Origin: Calamus simplicifolius
Lineage: Eukaryota; Streptophyta; Magnoliopsida; Arecales; Arecaceae
Reading direction: 5' to 3'
DNA length: 64,000 nt
Assembly: GCA_900491605.1 (NCBI GenBank)
Contig: UESW01004563.1
Span: forward strand, 62,001 to 126,000
Shown here: one piece after another, positions 23,729 to 36,809 of the stretch
Layout: each line of letters starts with the position of its first letter
How positions within the stretch are numbered: the stretch's first letter is position 1
Position numbers and translations under genes: made by a program
Notes under the pieces: model-generated
The model's input: only the letters and a program-made list of their open reading frames with translations
The model's database searches: none
What the model was told of the DNA's origin: nothing

Positions 23729-24546
23729 AGGAGCGGGGAGGCATATGATGTGGCTGATGAGAACCATGTATAAATTAACGGCCAAAATTACCCAACGGCG
23801 GGAATCGTCAGAACACAAAGTGGCCTAGAGGCGGCTCCAGCTCATAGGCGGTTCCTAGGCGGCCCTAGTTCACAAAGCGGCCCAGAGGCGACCCCGGCTC
23901 CTAGGCGGCTCCGGCTCCTAGGTGGCTACTAGGCAGGCCCCATTTCACAAAGTGGCTTAGAGACGGTCCCAGCTCATAGGCGGCTCCTAGGTGGCCTCAG
24001 CTCACAAAGCAGCCCAGAGGCGGCCCCAGCTCCCTTTCATCCCTGAATTCAACTATTGGCTTCCCAAACAAGCCTTCACTTCTGACAAGGACAGGCCCGC
24101 CAATCATCTCTGATTTATATGTGTCTAATAAGACAAACTCTGCTGATTCTGATATAAGCCCAACAAGTCATAATCTATCATGAAGCTTTAATTGTCTGAA
24201 TCAGACGAACTTAAAAAGTTATCATTCATTATAAAGTTTTAATGACTTTGGCCAGATGAGCCTCAAAAGGTGATCATCTGCCATAAAGTATCCCTCATCC
24301 AGTTCCGATAGGATGAATCCAACTCCACTAGTTCTGACATTCTATTGGCAAAAATCATGGCTCATCATGAGATTCCAATCTTATCCAACAAGCCACGTAG
24401 ACCCCAAGCAGCAACAAAACGGATAAGAGAAATCCTTGACCAAGGTATGAACATTGAAGCAAACACTTAAAGAATTTGATCGTCTTCTTCTTAACTCTCA
24501 TTCAAGCTTCTTCAAGCTCACGGTTGTGATTCTGATCACTAACTTG
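23729..24546 (+). repeat. Element A polypurine tract and first part of its 3' LTR
   Basis: The purine-rich AGGAGCGGGGAGGCATA (23729-23745) directly precedes TGATGTGGCTGATGAG, the LTR start at 23746. The LTR runs to 24546, where element B interrupts it. A TATA-like TATAAATTA lies near 23769. The full LTR is about 940 bp when the part after B is added. Confidence 0.88.
23822..24036 (+). repeat. Minisatellite inside element A 3' LTR
   Basis: Imperfect units of GGCGGCTCCTAGGCGGC / CACAAAGCGGCCCAGAGGCG with internal periodicity of about 15-20 bp and a higher order near 60-90 bp. It lies in the presumed U3 part. The equivalent region of the 5' LTR is lost. Confidence 0.8.
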
Positions 24547-25466
24547 TGATGTGACTAACCATCCCTCCTGGTAGCACTGTAACAAACGCGCGCAGCCTTT
24601 AAAGCAAGGGTAATAATTTTGATCGGCCACAGCCTCGGCTACAGCATCGGCTCCTAGCTTCGGCCTCGGCTCTGGCATCGGCTCCTGGCTTCGGCCTCGG
24701 CCCCAGCCTCGGCTTTGGCCTCGGCTCCTGGCTTCGGCCTCGGCCCTGGCCTCAGCTTTGGCCTTGGCTCCTGGCTTCGGCCTCGGGCTTCGATTTCGGC
24801 CCCGGCCTCGGCTCCTGGCTTTGGCCTTGGCTCCGGCATTGGCTCCTAGCTTCGGCCTCAGCTCCTGGCTTCGGCCTCGGCTCTGGCATCGGCTCCTGGC
24901 TTTGGCCTCAGCCTCAGCTTCGGCCTCGGCTCCTGGTTTCAGCCTCGGCTCCAGCGTCGGCTCCTGGCCTCGGCCCCGACTCTAATTCCAGCTCCAATCT
25001 CAGCCATTGACGCAATTCCAATCATGAAGCCGAATTTCAATGCTGAACGGACTTGAAACTATACAACGCAATCCACTCGCCTACTTTTTACCAAGATCAT
25101 GAGCAGTTACAGGAACTACACTCTTGCAGATATTCGCCGAACGTATCTAACCACCCAGCGTTAATCTACAAAGCCGATCTCAACAGAAGGGAAGATCCCC
25201 GGCTATTATCATGGAAGGATAAGAGGGACCCCGAACAGGTACATAAGAGCCAACCCCTAACAGGGCTCTCTCAAGCACTACTTTAATACGAAAACTCCAG
25301 TGCTACGAGTCACTAACTTGAGCGTCGGAGGGTCCCCGCCGGAATCACCGGTCCAAGACTTTTTGCAGGCTTTTAGAAGAAGAAGAAGGCGATCTCTCTG
25401 CGTTTCTGAAGGCCCGTGGAGATTTCAGTTCACCTAACGCTCACTGCAAGTGATTTGATGGCAATA
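24547..25466 (+). repeat. Element B 5' LTR (920 bp)
   Basis: Matches the 3' LTR 44480-45347 along its length (TGATGTGACTAACC versus TGATGTGACAACC at the start; GATGGCAATA versus GATGGTAACA at the end). It contains a GC-rich minisatellite at 24628-24995 and the conserved block ACTTGAGCGTCGGAGGG at 25316-25332. Confidence 0.93.
24628..24995 (+). repeat. CTCCTGGCTTCGGCCTCGG minisatellite in element B LTR
   Basis: Repeats of GGCTCCTGGCTTCGGCCTC with six-base submotifs (GGCCTC, GGCTTC) run for about 370 bp. The array is also in the 3' LTR (44560-44865) but differs in length and order, which accounts for much of the LTR length difference. Because units are multiples of three, long Pro/Ala/Glu-rich open frames appear on both strands; these are not genes. 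Confidence 0.9.
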
Positions 25467-25486
25467 GATTGGCGTGCCAGGAAGGG
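25467..25486 (+). other. Element B primer-binding site
   Basis: GATTGGCGTGCCAGGAAGGG immediately follows the 5' LTR. It is the same site as in elements A and D. Confidence 0.8.
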
Positions 25487-25546
25487 GGGCCAGCAGATAG
25501 ACATTCACCCTTACGCATCTGCGACCACTCAACTTCTGCAAGGAAG

Positions 25547-26948
25547 ATGATGGTGACGACGCGAGCTCAGGAAGCTTCCACCAGCCATGCCGCAGAACGC
25601 CTCCCGTGGGCTGAATAATTGGAGGCCAACCTTCATGTTCCTTCTCTTGCACCACCATAGGCTAGCCAGTCCGATCAGCTTGACGTCCTGATTAATCAAG
25701 TACAAGATCTGATGACGGTGGTACAAGGACTGTAGGAACACTGCTTTGCCACCATGCCATTGCCACCTCAACCCCCTCCGCCTCATGTGGAGGGTCATGG
25801 AGCCAGTCAACCTCATCAGGGCAAGACTCCTCCTGAGGCCTCCCACCACTCGCTCCCTAAACCTCACCATCGGGAGACCTCAAAGCGATGGCGATCTCTC
25901 TCCTGCCATTCTGATCGCTCCCACCGGCAGCATGGAGAGAAGGAACCAAGACATGTGCACTCCCTGCACCGGCGGTCTTCCCCATCCTCATATTTCGACT
26001 CCTCTAAAGAAGACACCGACAGGAAGGCCGCTCATCGGGCTGAACGGCGGCTTGATGAGTATCATCAGCGATTGGAGGAGCTTAGTCATCGGATTGCCAA
26101 CCCTCACGAGATGGACTACGTCCATCGTCCCCCGCTTTCTCGCCGCATCATGGAGGAGCCGGTCCCACCTCGGTTTCGTCTCCCCCAGTTGGACCCGTAC
26201 GACGGCATGACGGATCCTTTGGACCACTTGGAGAGCTACAAGGTCCTCATGCAAGTCCAGAGAGCAACGAACTCTCTCCTGTGTGTTGCCTTTTCGGCCA
26301 CACTTCGGAAGGTGACGCGCGCATGGTATTCCCGTTTGCCACCGCGCAGTATCAATTCTTTCAGACAACTCAAGCGATCTTTCTTGGCCCACTTTGATGC
26401 ATACCGGAAGATCCCTCGAGTGGCTGATAGTTTATTTGCTGTCCAGTAAAGGAGCGGCGAAACTCTGAAGGATTTCGTTGCTCGGTTCAAGGAGACCGCA
26501 CTCGATTTTTATAACTTGGAGGACTCTGTAGCCATCCTAGCCCTGAAGCGAGGGCTTCGTCCTTCCAGATTTGCCTATTCCCTATATAAGAAGCCTCCCA
26601 GCTCCTACACCGAACTGTTGAGCCGGGCGCAGAAGTACATTCGCGCCGACGAAGCAGACTTTACTAAGAGAGAGGTCGACAAAGGTTCTAGCAAGAAATT
26701 GATGTCCACGAAGCCTGCTGGAGGACGATCCACGAAGTCTAAGCCTCCTCATCGCTCAGACAATCAGCCTCAGACGCTTGTTCCCAAGGAGCAGTTCACT
26801 CCTCTCCTAGCTCCAATATCTCACATCCTGTTAGAAATCGAGGATGAGCCCTACTTTCGACGTCCGCCCCCCATAAAGTCAGGGATCCCCCGTAGCAAGG
26901 AGCTCTACTGCCGGTATCACCGAGACTACGGTCATGACACTGAAGAGG
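25547..26948 (+). pseudogene. Element B gag (several premature stops)
   Basis: The start at 25547 (MMVTTRAQ) was chosen because the frame runs into the gag core and the A copy aligns there. The N-terminal part is interrupted by three stops before 25740. From 25754 the frame is open to a TAA at 26447-26449, with the His-rich region, QRLEELSHRIAN and the core RRIMEEPVPPRFRLPQLDPY to TRAWYSRLPPRS. It continues open from 26516 with LKRGLRPSRFAYSLYKKPPS and the knuckle-like CRYHRDYGHDTEE near 26910. A deletion follows this motif and fuses the frame to the sequence before protease. Gag would assemble the particle. Confidence 0.88.
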
Positions 26949-26999
26949 AAACCCCCCTGCTCTGGGTCCGTCGGTGCCTCTGCACCTCAAATCGGTGTG

Positions 27000-29900
27000 G
27001 ACAACACCCCGATGAGAAGACGATAGCCATGATTTCCTGGGGAGCAGGCATCAATTCAAAGAGACGGCATGAGGGGTTAGATTCTGTAATTCCTTTCTTT
27101 AGAAAGGACTTGGATGGGGTAGTTAACAAACATGACGACAGCGTCATCGTATCTATGACAATAGTCAAATACCCTGTAAAGAGAATTTTAGTAGATAGTG
27201 AAAGTTCTGTTGATGTTTTGAGCTACGAAGCCTTTGTTCAGATGAACCTGTCTAACTCTTCTCTCTGACCCGTCACCACACCTTTGATGGGTTTTACTAG
27301 AGATTCTGTGAGGGTCAAAGGGGAAATCACTCTCCCTATCACCACTAGGACTCCATCATGTCAGAGTATGGTAGTCATAAACTTCTTGGTGGTCCGGGTT
27401 CCATTGGCTTACAACGCTATCTTGGGAAGGCCTGGCTTGAATCTGTTAGATGCTATTACCTCCACTAAGAGATTGCTGGTGAGGTTCCCCACCGATGAAG
27501 GGGTCGAAGAAATGAAGGGAGAACAGAGCCCACCATCGCTCTGCTACCACTTAGCCCCCAGTCCACAAGAGGCGGTGCCGACAGCAGCGCCTGAACCGCT
27601 CGACCCTCGAGACTTGGAAAGGAGAGGAGAGCCCACTGAGCGCCTCCTAACCTTCCCCTTGGGGGAGGACCCAACGAGAACTATGCAGGTCAGAGCGCTG
27701 CTTCTAGAAGAAGCATGCGATTAACTCCTTGTTTTCCTGCGTGCCAACTCCGACATATTCGCATGGTCGTCATCTGATATGCCAGGCATCCCTGAGGAGA
27801 TAATCACTCATCGACTCAACCTCAAGCCAGAATGCCGGCCCGTTCGATAGAAGAAGAGGAGTTTTGCCCCAGATAGGCATAAGGCCATTGACGAGGAAAT
27901 TCGCAAGCTGAAAGCTGCAGGCTACATTCGGAAAGTTCACTATCCCGACTGGTTGGCTAACGTCGTGATGGTCCGTAAGGCCAACGGGAGCTGGAGGATG
28001 TGTGTAGACTTCACGACCTCAACAAAGCATGCCACAAGGACAGCTTTCCTTTGCCTCGGATCGACCAACTGGTGGACGCTATGTCTGGTCATGAGATCCT
28101 TAGCTTCATGGATGGCTTCTCTGGGCATAACCAAATCAGGATGAACCCGGCAGACGAGGAAGCTACCTCTTTCATAACCGAGAAGGGAATATATTATTAC
28201 AAGGTGATGTCGTTCAGACTGAAGAACGCGGGGGCCACTTACCAAAGGCTAATGAACAAAGTCTTCAAGGACTAGATCGGACACAACATGGAGGTATACG
28301 TGGACAACATGCTAACAAAAAGTGTTCGTGCCACCAACTATATCGCCAACCTGACGGAGACCTTTGGCAACCTCCGCCGATACCAGATGAGGCTAAACCC
28401 ATGCAAGTGTGCTTTTAGAGTGACAGCCAGCAAGTTCTTGGGTTTCATGGTGACCCAACAAGGAATCGAGGTGAACCCTGATAAAGTCCGAGCCATCTTG
28501 GACATGAGGTCTCCTGCCAATAAGAAGGAAGTGCAACGCTTGACGGAAAGGGTGGCGGCCTTGAGCCATTTTCTGTCCAAGTCTGCTGAGAGATGTTTGC
28601 CTTTCTTCAAGGTGCTGTGCAAGGTCAACGGATTCGAATGGACAAGGGAGTGCCAGGAGGTCTTCGAGGGACTGAAAGAATTTCTATCCACCCCGCCACT
28701 GTTGTCCAAGCCGAGGGGTGGAGAAGAACTTCTTCTGTACCTCGCGGCTTCTCCCGAAGTTGTCAGTTCTGTGCTGGTTTGCATGGACACCGACGAAACG
28801 CAAAAGCTAGTGTATTACACCAGCAAGGTGCTTCATGACGCAGAGACTAGGTATTCGAGAATCAAGAAGATTATCTTCGCGTTGATTGTGTCCGCCTAGC
28901 GCCTCTGACCCTATTTTCAAGCTCATCCGATCGTAGTGGTCATGGACCAACCACTCAAGGCGATTCTTGCTCGTTCGGACACTTCGGGCCGATTGGTGAA
29001 GTGGGCGCTCAAGCTGGGAGAATTCAACCTATCTTTTCATCCCCGGTCGGCTATGAAATCTCAGGTCCTAGCAGATTTCTTGATTGAATGCACCTGGGGC
29101 GAGGAGCAACCAGAAGAGTCCCATGCAAACCCCTCAACTCCTGGGACCAGAGAGGATGAATGGATCCTTCATGTGGATGGAGCATCAAATTCCCAAGGGA
29201 GCGGAGCGGGCCTTATCCTGGCTAATCTGGACGGAGTTGTAACCAAGTGCGCTCTCCATTTTCTCTTCCCAGCCACCAATAATCAGGCGGAGTATGAGGC
29301 CCTACTGTTCGGAATAAGATTGGCCCGGGAGCTCGGGGTGAAGCGCCTTAGAGCATTCACTGACTCCCAGCTAGTCACTGGCCAAATCACAGGGGAGTAT
29401 GAGGCACAGGATCCTATCATGTCCCGTTACTTGAGTATGGTGCAGTCATAAGCCTCTTCCTTAGCCTACTTCAGCGTCAGCTATATTCCTCGAGGGGAGA
29501 ACGCTCGAGCTGACGCCCTATCCCGACTTGCTACCTCAGTCGATGGGACTTTGAGAAGAGCTTACATAGAGCATCTGGAAGCCCCAAGTGTCAAAGCAAC
29601 ATAAGAAGCCCTGCCAGTCGAGCAAGAGCCTTCTTGGATGGACGCTTATGTCCAGTATCTCACCAACAGCGCCCTCCCTGAAGACCCGGCTGAGGCTAAG
29701 TTGCTCAAGCGGTGGGCCCCAAAGTTTCTAATAATGGAAAGAAAGCTCTATCGAAGGTTGTTTTCGTACCCGGTCCTCAGGTGTGTCGGCCTCATGGAAG
29801 CGAATTATATCCTGCGGAAAATCCATGAGGGCATATATGGAAGTCACCTGGGGGCAGAGCCCTGGCACACAAAGCCCTACGACAGGAATACTATTGGTTG

Positions 29901-30785
29901 ACAATGAGGGAGGATGCATCCGAGCTTGTCAGGAAATGCGACAGTTGTCAACGCCATGCCAACATCTAGCGGCAACCGACGTCCCAGCTAACCCCCCTAG
30001 CTGCATCTTGGCCCTTCACCCAGTGGGGTATGGGCATCCTGGGTCCATTCCCTCCAGCTTCCGGACAGCGCAAATTCCTACTAGTAGTCGTCGACCATTT
30101 CACCAAGTGGATCGAGGCCGAAGCACTCGCCAAGATCACCGAGGGCAAGGTGAGATCCTTCTTCTAGAAATCTATAGTATGCCGGTTTGGGCTGCCGCAT
30201 ACTCTCGTCACTAACAATGGCCGGCAGTTTGACAACACGGCCTTTCGGGAGTTCTGCACCGAGCTAGGCATTCATCAGCGGTTCACCTCTGTAGGGCATC
30301 CCCAGATCAATGGCGCGGCCGAGGTGACCAACCGCATTATTCTTCAAGGTCTTAGGGCCTGGCTAGATGACTGCAAAGGACAGTGGGTGGAAGAGCTCCC
30401 CAGTGTGCTGTGAGCCTACCACACAACGCCGTGAGCCCCCACCGGAGAGACTCCTTTTAGCCTGGTCTTCGGGTCTGAAGCTGTCATTCATGTGGAAATA
30501 GGTGTCCTGAGCCCCGGACGGAGTTATACAGTGAGGGGGACAACCCAAATCAACTGCAGGCCAACCTCAACCTAGTGGAAGAACTACGAGACCGAGCGCA
30601 GCTCCGGATGGTGGCCTTCCATTAGCGGGCGGCCAGATACTACAATGCCCGAGTACGTCCCATGACGTTCTGTCCCAGAGATCTAGTCCTCAGGCGAGTT
30701 GAAGTTTCAAAGCTGACAGAGGGAGGCAAGCTAGCGCCAAGATGGGAAGGGCCCTATCGAGTCACGGAGGCGCTTCACCACGGAG
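27000..30785 (+). pseudogene. Element B pol: protease, RT, RNase H, integrase (mutated), cut by Copia C
   Basis: Protease: VDSESSVDVLSYEAF near 27190, where the family has DSGS, so the catalytic loop glycine is changed. RT: 27780-28600, with WLANVVMVRKANGSWRMC and FSGHNQIRMN; the catalytic box reads YVDN (about 28297-28308) in place of YVDD. RNase H: up to 28930. Second RNase H-like domain: HVDGASNSQGSGAGL (29170) to TDSQLVTGQITGEYE. Integrase: 29640 onward, with FTKWIEAEALAKIT near 30100 and HPQINGAAEVTNR near 30300. Stops at 27266, 27722, 27848, 28274, 28897, 29449 and others, and a frameshift near 28015, disable it. The last codons lie beyond Copia C at 40463-40542. Confidence 0.88.
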
Positions 30786-30790
30786 CATAC

Positions 30791-32840
30791 TGAAGGGAGA
30801 AATAATCTCCGAGGCATGCATATTTTAATTTTGATAACAATTATCAATGCGGAAATTTAAAGATTACATATTAATCTATCTAACATGCATCAAGATCATA
30901 TCTTTACCTTATATTATAAGATTGTTTGATCTAAATAATGCATATAAATTAAATAATTAAGATCATATCTTAATCTTCAAGATGAGAAGTCATACTACTC
31001 GTCTTGAAGCCTGCCTTAAGATCTAGGGATCAAATCACTTACCTTAAGAACAGTAGGTAAATCCTTTGTGCTCTGCAGTCGTTCAATCGTCTGGCCTCTA
31101 GTATCGTCCACACGAAGCCCCCGAATGATCGGAATCCCGGAAGTGCTAGCTCGCGGAAAAACAATTTTGCTGATCTTGAATCCTCCCACTTGAATCTTCT
31201 TCCAAGATCCACCAAACTTTTTCTAACACCAGAATTACACCAGGATTTTCTATTCTAACTCTTTAGAAATTCAATCCATAACATCTCATTTTTGTAATCT
31301 GGTGAGTGATGTCCTCCAATTTATAGGCTCAATTCTAACTCTTAGAATTCTTCCGTTCGGTTAAAACCAAAGAGACGCAACATTTTGTTTAATTCCGACG
31401 TTCGGTGAAAACCAAAGAGACGCAACCTTTTGTTTAATTCCGATGTTCGGTGAAAACTAAAGAGATATGAATTCTAATCACTTAGAATTCCATCGTCTCG
31501 TTAATTCAAAGAGGCATATTAATTCCACTTTAATTCTAACACTTAAATTTCTGACAGAAATGGTTTGGAGAAGATTAAATTAATATATTAAATTTTACAT
31601 AAGAATTTAATCTCTCAGATTTTAGTTATCTCATCATGTGAGATACTTATGCGAGAGGTTTGGGTTCAGGTTTTGCTTTAAGCTGATCTAAATTTATTGG
31701 ACCGAACCTACATAGATCATGGTCCTAGCCCAAATCAAATTTCGCTAGTCCTGAATCTATTTAAATCCAAATCAAGTCTAATTTCAAATCAATATTTGAA
31801 ATTGATTAGTCCTTCTAATAGACTTAAACCAAATTGAAACTTATTCACTTGTACTTAACCCAATTGAGATAATTCAATCAATCAAATTGATTAATTAAAT
31901 CATTTACGATTCTCAATCGTTGATCAGCAAATAGATCATCCTAGGAAACTTCTATGCGTGTGACTCTCTAGGTTCGAACCTAAGCCGGTAGCATAGAAAC
32001 AACTTTTTATACTAATCAATGTGCCCATCTAGCAATGGAACCCGACATCCGGATAGGTCGAAGAGTTGCCGAGCAAACTCCAAGAACCCTAAGAAATAGT
32101 TACCGTATAATTCATCCTCTTGACCACAAATGCTAAGGATGGCTTAAGAGCCTGTCAACTCTAAACAGCAAATCCATAAAGTGATTTCAATTTTAGTGAT
32201 CATGTGACTTTCACATGAAGTGCCTTGGCCAAGGTCTTGCTAAATTGAAATACAAGCATTTCTCTTTTTAACGGGATAGGTCAAATTCCATCTTGATCCA
32301 CAACTGACTACCACAAGCACTTGACTGCACCCAGTAACCTTTCGTAGCTGGATTAGAAATCCGGTGGTCCGGCACTTAAGTACAATGAGTTACTTGTAAG
32401 TCACTGGTTGTGATCTTTAGGTCTGAAGGATACTTATACCTATATCTTCTCGGATTAACTCTTGACAGCAGAGTATCTGGAAATGAGTCACATTCGGTGA
32501 AATGTACTCCTACACTTTCACCTGTATGTCATACCAGTGTCTCTACACTCCTTGGTTAAGAGGATAACCAATAAATATGATATACAACATCCTATAATTG
32601 ATAGTACTATGGCCCTGTCATAGTATATCATTTGGTCACAAACTCTTTTGAGGACCTTCAAAGATAAATCCTCCTTTATCGTGAAGGAAGATCCTGAGGG
32701 CTTCATTACTATTATGAGTTTTAAGAAGATGTTCTTGTAATGAATAAACTGCCAAATAACTTTTATTAATATATCAATTTACATGCAATTTATATTAGCA
32801 CAATCATCAAATGATTGGCTTTAGGATATAATTCCCAATA
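30791..32840 (-). repeat. Copia C LTR, 3' copy in element orientation
   Basis: Matches 38435-40462. The left terminus is altered (TGAAGGGAGAAATA here versus TGTTTGGAGAAATA), and the right terminus is CCAATA versus CCAACA. Contains three GTTCGGTGAAAACCAAAGAGA-like direct repeats (about 31350-31470). Confidence 0.93.
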
Positions 32841-32852
32841 AATTCCCACTTA
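32841..32852 (-). other. Copia C polypurine tract
   Basis: The minus strand reads TAAGTGGGAATT directly before the LTR start, the position and composition expected for the plus-strand primer site. Confidence 0.7.
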
Positions 32853-32864
32853 GCCTAAAGCCAC

Positions 32865-35800
32865 TCATTTAGTAAATGGGTCACCTAGGTTTTTCTTTCT
32901 GTCAATCTTCTGAAGATTTATGTCACCTCGGTCTACAATCTCTCGAATAAGATGAAACCGGCGCAGTATGTTCTTGGTGCGCTGATGTGCTCGTGGTTCC
33001 TTTGCTTGAGCTATGACACTAGTACTGTCACTGTACAACAGGACTGGTCCATCTATGGAAGGTGCCACTTCAAGCTTAGAGTAAACTTTCGCAGCCACAC
33101 AGCTTCTTTTGCAGCATCTGATGCAGCGATGTACTCTACCTCGCACACCGAATCTGCCACTGTATATTGCTTGAAACTTTTCCAGCAAATAACTCCATCA
33201 TTTAGGATAAACACAAAACCCGATACACTTTTGCTATCATCATGATCTGATTGAAAACTGGAATCAGTATATCCAACAAGTTTCAAATCAGACTCTCTAT
33301 AAACTAACCACTGGTCCTTAGTATTTCTTAAATACTTAAGGATTGTCTTAACAACTTGCCAGTTTTTTCTCCTGGATCAGATTGGTATCTACTCACTACT
33401 CCTAGTGAGTATGCCACATCTGGTCTTGTATATGTCATGGTGTACATAATCTATCCCGCTACCGAAGCATATGAAATTTGACTCATATGTTCTCTTTTAT
33501 TAGGAGTTGTCGGACAATCCTTCTTAGAAAGATGAATTCCATGGCCTATTGGAAGATAGCCTTTCTTGGAATTCTCCATGCTAAACCTCTTTAGCACGGT
33601 GTCAATGCACATAGATTAGGATAAACCAAGCATCCTCTTAGATTTATCTCTATAGATCTTCATCCCTAGGATGTAGGAGGCTTCTCCCAGATCTTTCATG
33701 GAGAATTATGATGATAACCATGTCTTTATTCCTTGTAATGCAGGGATATCATTCCCGATTAAGAGAATATCATCCACATATAATACAAGAAATATAATAA
33801 CGAAACCATTAGCCCATTTATAAATGCAAGGTTTTTCTTTATTCTTAACAAAGCCATAAGATTTGATCATATTATCAAATCGTATGTTCCAACTCATAGA
33901 TGCTTGCTTAAGTCCATAAATGGACTTTTATAGCCTGCACACTTTAGACTCGTCTTCAGATATGAAACCTTTAGGCTGTATCATACACACATGTTCTTCT
34001 AAATTACCATTTAAAAAAGCAGTTTTAACATCCATCTGCCAAATCTCATAATCGAAGTGTGCTGCTATAGCTATCATAATCTGAATGGATTTCAGCATTG
34101 CCACAGGAGAAAATGTTTTGTCATATTCAATACCATAACGTTGATGATACCCCTTGGTAACCAAACGTGTTTTGTAGGTCTCTACCTTTTCGTCTGCGCC
34201 TCTTTTTCTTTTGAAAACCCACTTACACCCTATGGATTTTATCCCTTCGGGTGGGTCAACTAATGTCCATACATTATTTTCTTCATGGAATCAAGTTCGA
34301 ATTTCATGGCATCAAGCCATTTATTAGAGTCAGTCCTTTGCATAGCATCCATATAGGTGATCAGATCCTCATTGTTCTCATCGAGTTCAACATGATCTTT
34401 GTTTTGGACCAAGAAACCAAAGTATCTGTCCGATTGATGTGGTACTCTACCAGATCGCTTTAATGGTGCATCTAAAATGGGTTTTGAGTTTGATCTAATC
34501 AACTCAGATTCTAAGGGTTCACTGATTTGTGTTATTCCTTCTACTTGATGAACTTCCTCAAGTTCAATATTAGAGCTATTTGTTCCTTCACTAAGGAACT
34601 CCTTTTCAAGAAAAACTGCTCTATTACTAATGAACAACTTTTGTTCTTCAGTATTGTAGAAGTAATATCATTTGGTTTCTTTCGGATAGCCGATAAAAAA
34701 ATATTTGTCAAATTTGGGTTCAAGTTTGTCTGATTTTGCATGTTTCACATAAGCCGGACACCCCTAGACTCTCATATAGGTGATAACCGGTTTATGTCCA
34801 TACCACATCTCATGTGGAGTTTTAGAAACAGACTTACTTGGAACCTTATTGAGAATATGACAAGCTAATTCTAATGCATATCCCCAAAATGATATTGGCA
34901 AGCTTGCAAAATCCATCTGGACCGAACCATGTCTAACAGAGTTCGATTCCTTCTTTCCGACACACCGTTATACTGCGGTGTTCCTAGAGGAGCCCATTGG
35001 GAGAGAATCCCATTCTTCCTTAAATATGTCACAAAGTCATTTGAAAGGTATTCGCCTCCTCGATCTGATTGAAGGGTCTTAATACATTTTTCTGTTTATT
35101 TTTCTACTTCTTTATGATATAGTTTGAACATTTCAAACGACTCAGATTTATGTCTCATAAGATAGACATAAACATTTCAAACGACTCAGATTTATGTCTC
35201 ATAAGATAGACATAACCGAACCTAGAAAGGTCATATGTAAAATTAATGAAGTAGTAATATCCACCTTTGGCACAAGTGCTCATTGGTCCATATACATCAG
35301 TATGTACTAGACCCAATAGCTCTTTGGCTCTTTCACCTTTTTCAGTAAAAGATGACTTGGTCATTTTACCAAGAAGACATGATTCACAGGTAGTTCATGA
35401 TTCACAATCATCAATTCGAAGGATGCCCTCCTGAGTTAACCTGTTTAATCTGTTCTTATTGATATGACCCAACCGATGGTGCCAAAGATAAATATTTGTG
35501 ACATCAGTTATTTTAGGGCGCTTACTTATTTGTACACTATATTTACAGGCTGTGATAATATATAGATGCATTTGATAAATGCCCAGTCATTACAGTGACT
35601 CCATTCATAATGATATTCAAAGTAACATCCTTTATTAAAATTTCATAATGACTTTTGGCCAAAAGGCCTACAAAAATTATGTTCAACAAGAACGTTGGGC
35701 AAAAATGACAATCATTTAGTATAATGACATTTCTATTGAAAACTATTTCAAGAACTCCTAATGCCAGAATTGGAACTAATCTTCCATCGCCGATATTAAG

Positions 35801-35940
35801 GAATCTTTCATTGTCCTCAAATCTTCTAATGACCTGTAGTCCCTGTAATGAATTGCAAATATTAAAAGGACTCCCGGTATCCAATACCCAGGTCTGATTA
35901 TCATATATAAAAAAATTACAAGGTGTTATCATATAAATAC
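32865..35940 (-). pseudogene. Copia C pol: protease, integrase, RT, RNase H (decayed)
   Basis: From the upstream end: protease 35543-35932 with WVLDTGSPFNIC; integrase around 34750-35450 with LGLVHTDVYGPM and a Cys/His region before it; reverse transcriptase 33400-34260 with YDKTFSPVAMLKSI, WQMDVKTAFLNG and the intact catalytic YVDDILL near 33760; RNase H 32865-33290 with GYTDSSFQSDHDDSKS and the EVEYIAASDAAKEA motif. Stops separate these frames. A 44-bp duplication at 35127-35214 shifts the integrase frame. Together these would mature Gag, copy the RNA and integrate the DNA. Confidence 0.9.
35127..35214 (-). repeat. 44-bp tandem duplication in Copia C integrase
   Basis: The unit from AACATTTCAAACGACTCAGA to AAGATAGACAT is repeated perfectly. 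As 44 is not a multiple of three it breaks the integrase frame. Confidence 0.92.
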
Positions 35941-36016
35941 CTTGTTGAGCAACATCTTGTCCCTTTTTCTTCTTTGGCCTGTCAAGTGTGGCAATGTAAA
36001 GAGGACAGTTCCTCTT

Positions 36017-36809
36017 TCAGTGCCCTTGCATCTTGCAATGAAAGCATTCAACTTGACTTTTATCAACTTTCTTCTTTTGCATTTGACCACTTATAGATGT
36101 CCTAGCATGTTGCACATTTTTCTTATTCTTTTTCTTCTTCCCTTTCCCAAAGGATTGACGCCCTACCTTAGATCCTTCAACCACATTAACTAAACCCTTA
36201 GAGAGCTGGTTATCCTTCTCAAAGTTCTGTAACAACCCTAACAAACCGTGGTAGTTGACTGCAGTCTTTGTCATTCGAAAATGAGTAAGGAAAGGTCGGA
36301 AGGATGGAGGCAAGAAATTCAGGATTGCATCTTTTCCAACTGCTCATGTAGGGAAAGCCGAGCTTGCTTAGGAGTTCTATCTTCTCGATCATGTACAATA
36401 CATGATCAATGATAGGAGATCCATCCCTCATTCGAGCATTAAAAATAGTACAACTAGTCTTGTGCCTTTCAACATCATCAGGTGTGCCGAAAGATTCATT
36501 CAACGCTTGAATGATTTCTTTCGGCTGAGCATTCTCGAATCGGTGACTGAATTCATCGTTCATTGCTGCTAGCATGATGCAACGTACGCTTGTTCTATCA
36601 TTAAGCCACTTATAATAAGTATCTTTGTCAGAACTTTGGGTGTTTGCATCATCAGGTATCTTTGGTGCAGGATTATTCAGAATATATAGAATCCTCTCAT
36701 GCTTAAGGACGATCTTAAGTTTTTTGAACCAGCTATTAAAATTTGAACCATTCAACTTGTCACTATCCAATAGGGACCTTAATGATAAATTAGTGGCCAT
36801 GTTCTGCAT
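36017..36809 (-). pseudogene. Copia C gag (decayed)
   Basis: Starts at 36809 (MQNMATNLSLRSLLDSDKLN) with the UBN2/retrotran-gag type N-terminus, NGSNFNSWFKKLKIVLKHER and LAAMNDEFSHRFEN. The frame shifts near 36340 and continues at 36313 with a Lys-rich stretch and a zinc knuckle CFHCKMQGH. The knuckle's next codon is a stop and then KRNC, so a CCHC knuckle is present but interrupted. Gag would form the particle and bind the RNA. Confidence 0.88.

Noticed and set aside
24654..24985. Pro/Ala/Glu-rich open frames in the element B LTR
   Set aside because: The repeat unit is built from six-base motifs, so frames stay open in both directions; they lie in U3 of an LTR.
25746..26210. 154-aa frame overlapping element B gag
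   Set aside because: A shadow of the gag frame in another phase; gag itself shows the family motifs.
31960..31995. tRNA-like B-box GGTTCGAACC
   Set aside because: No cloverleaf could be drawn around it; it lies in the Copia C LTR and is present in both LTR copies.
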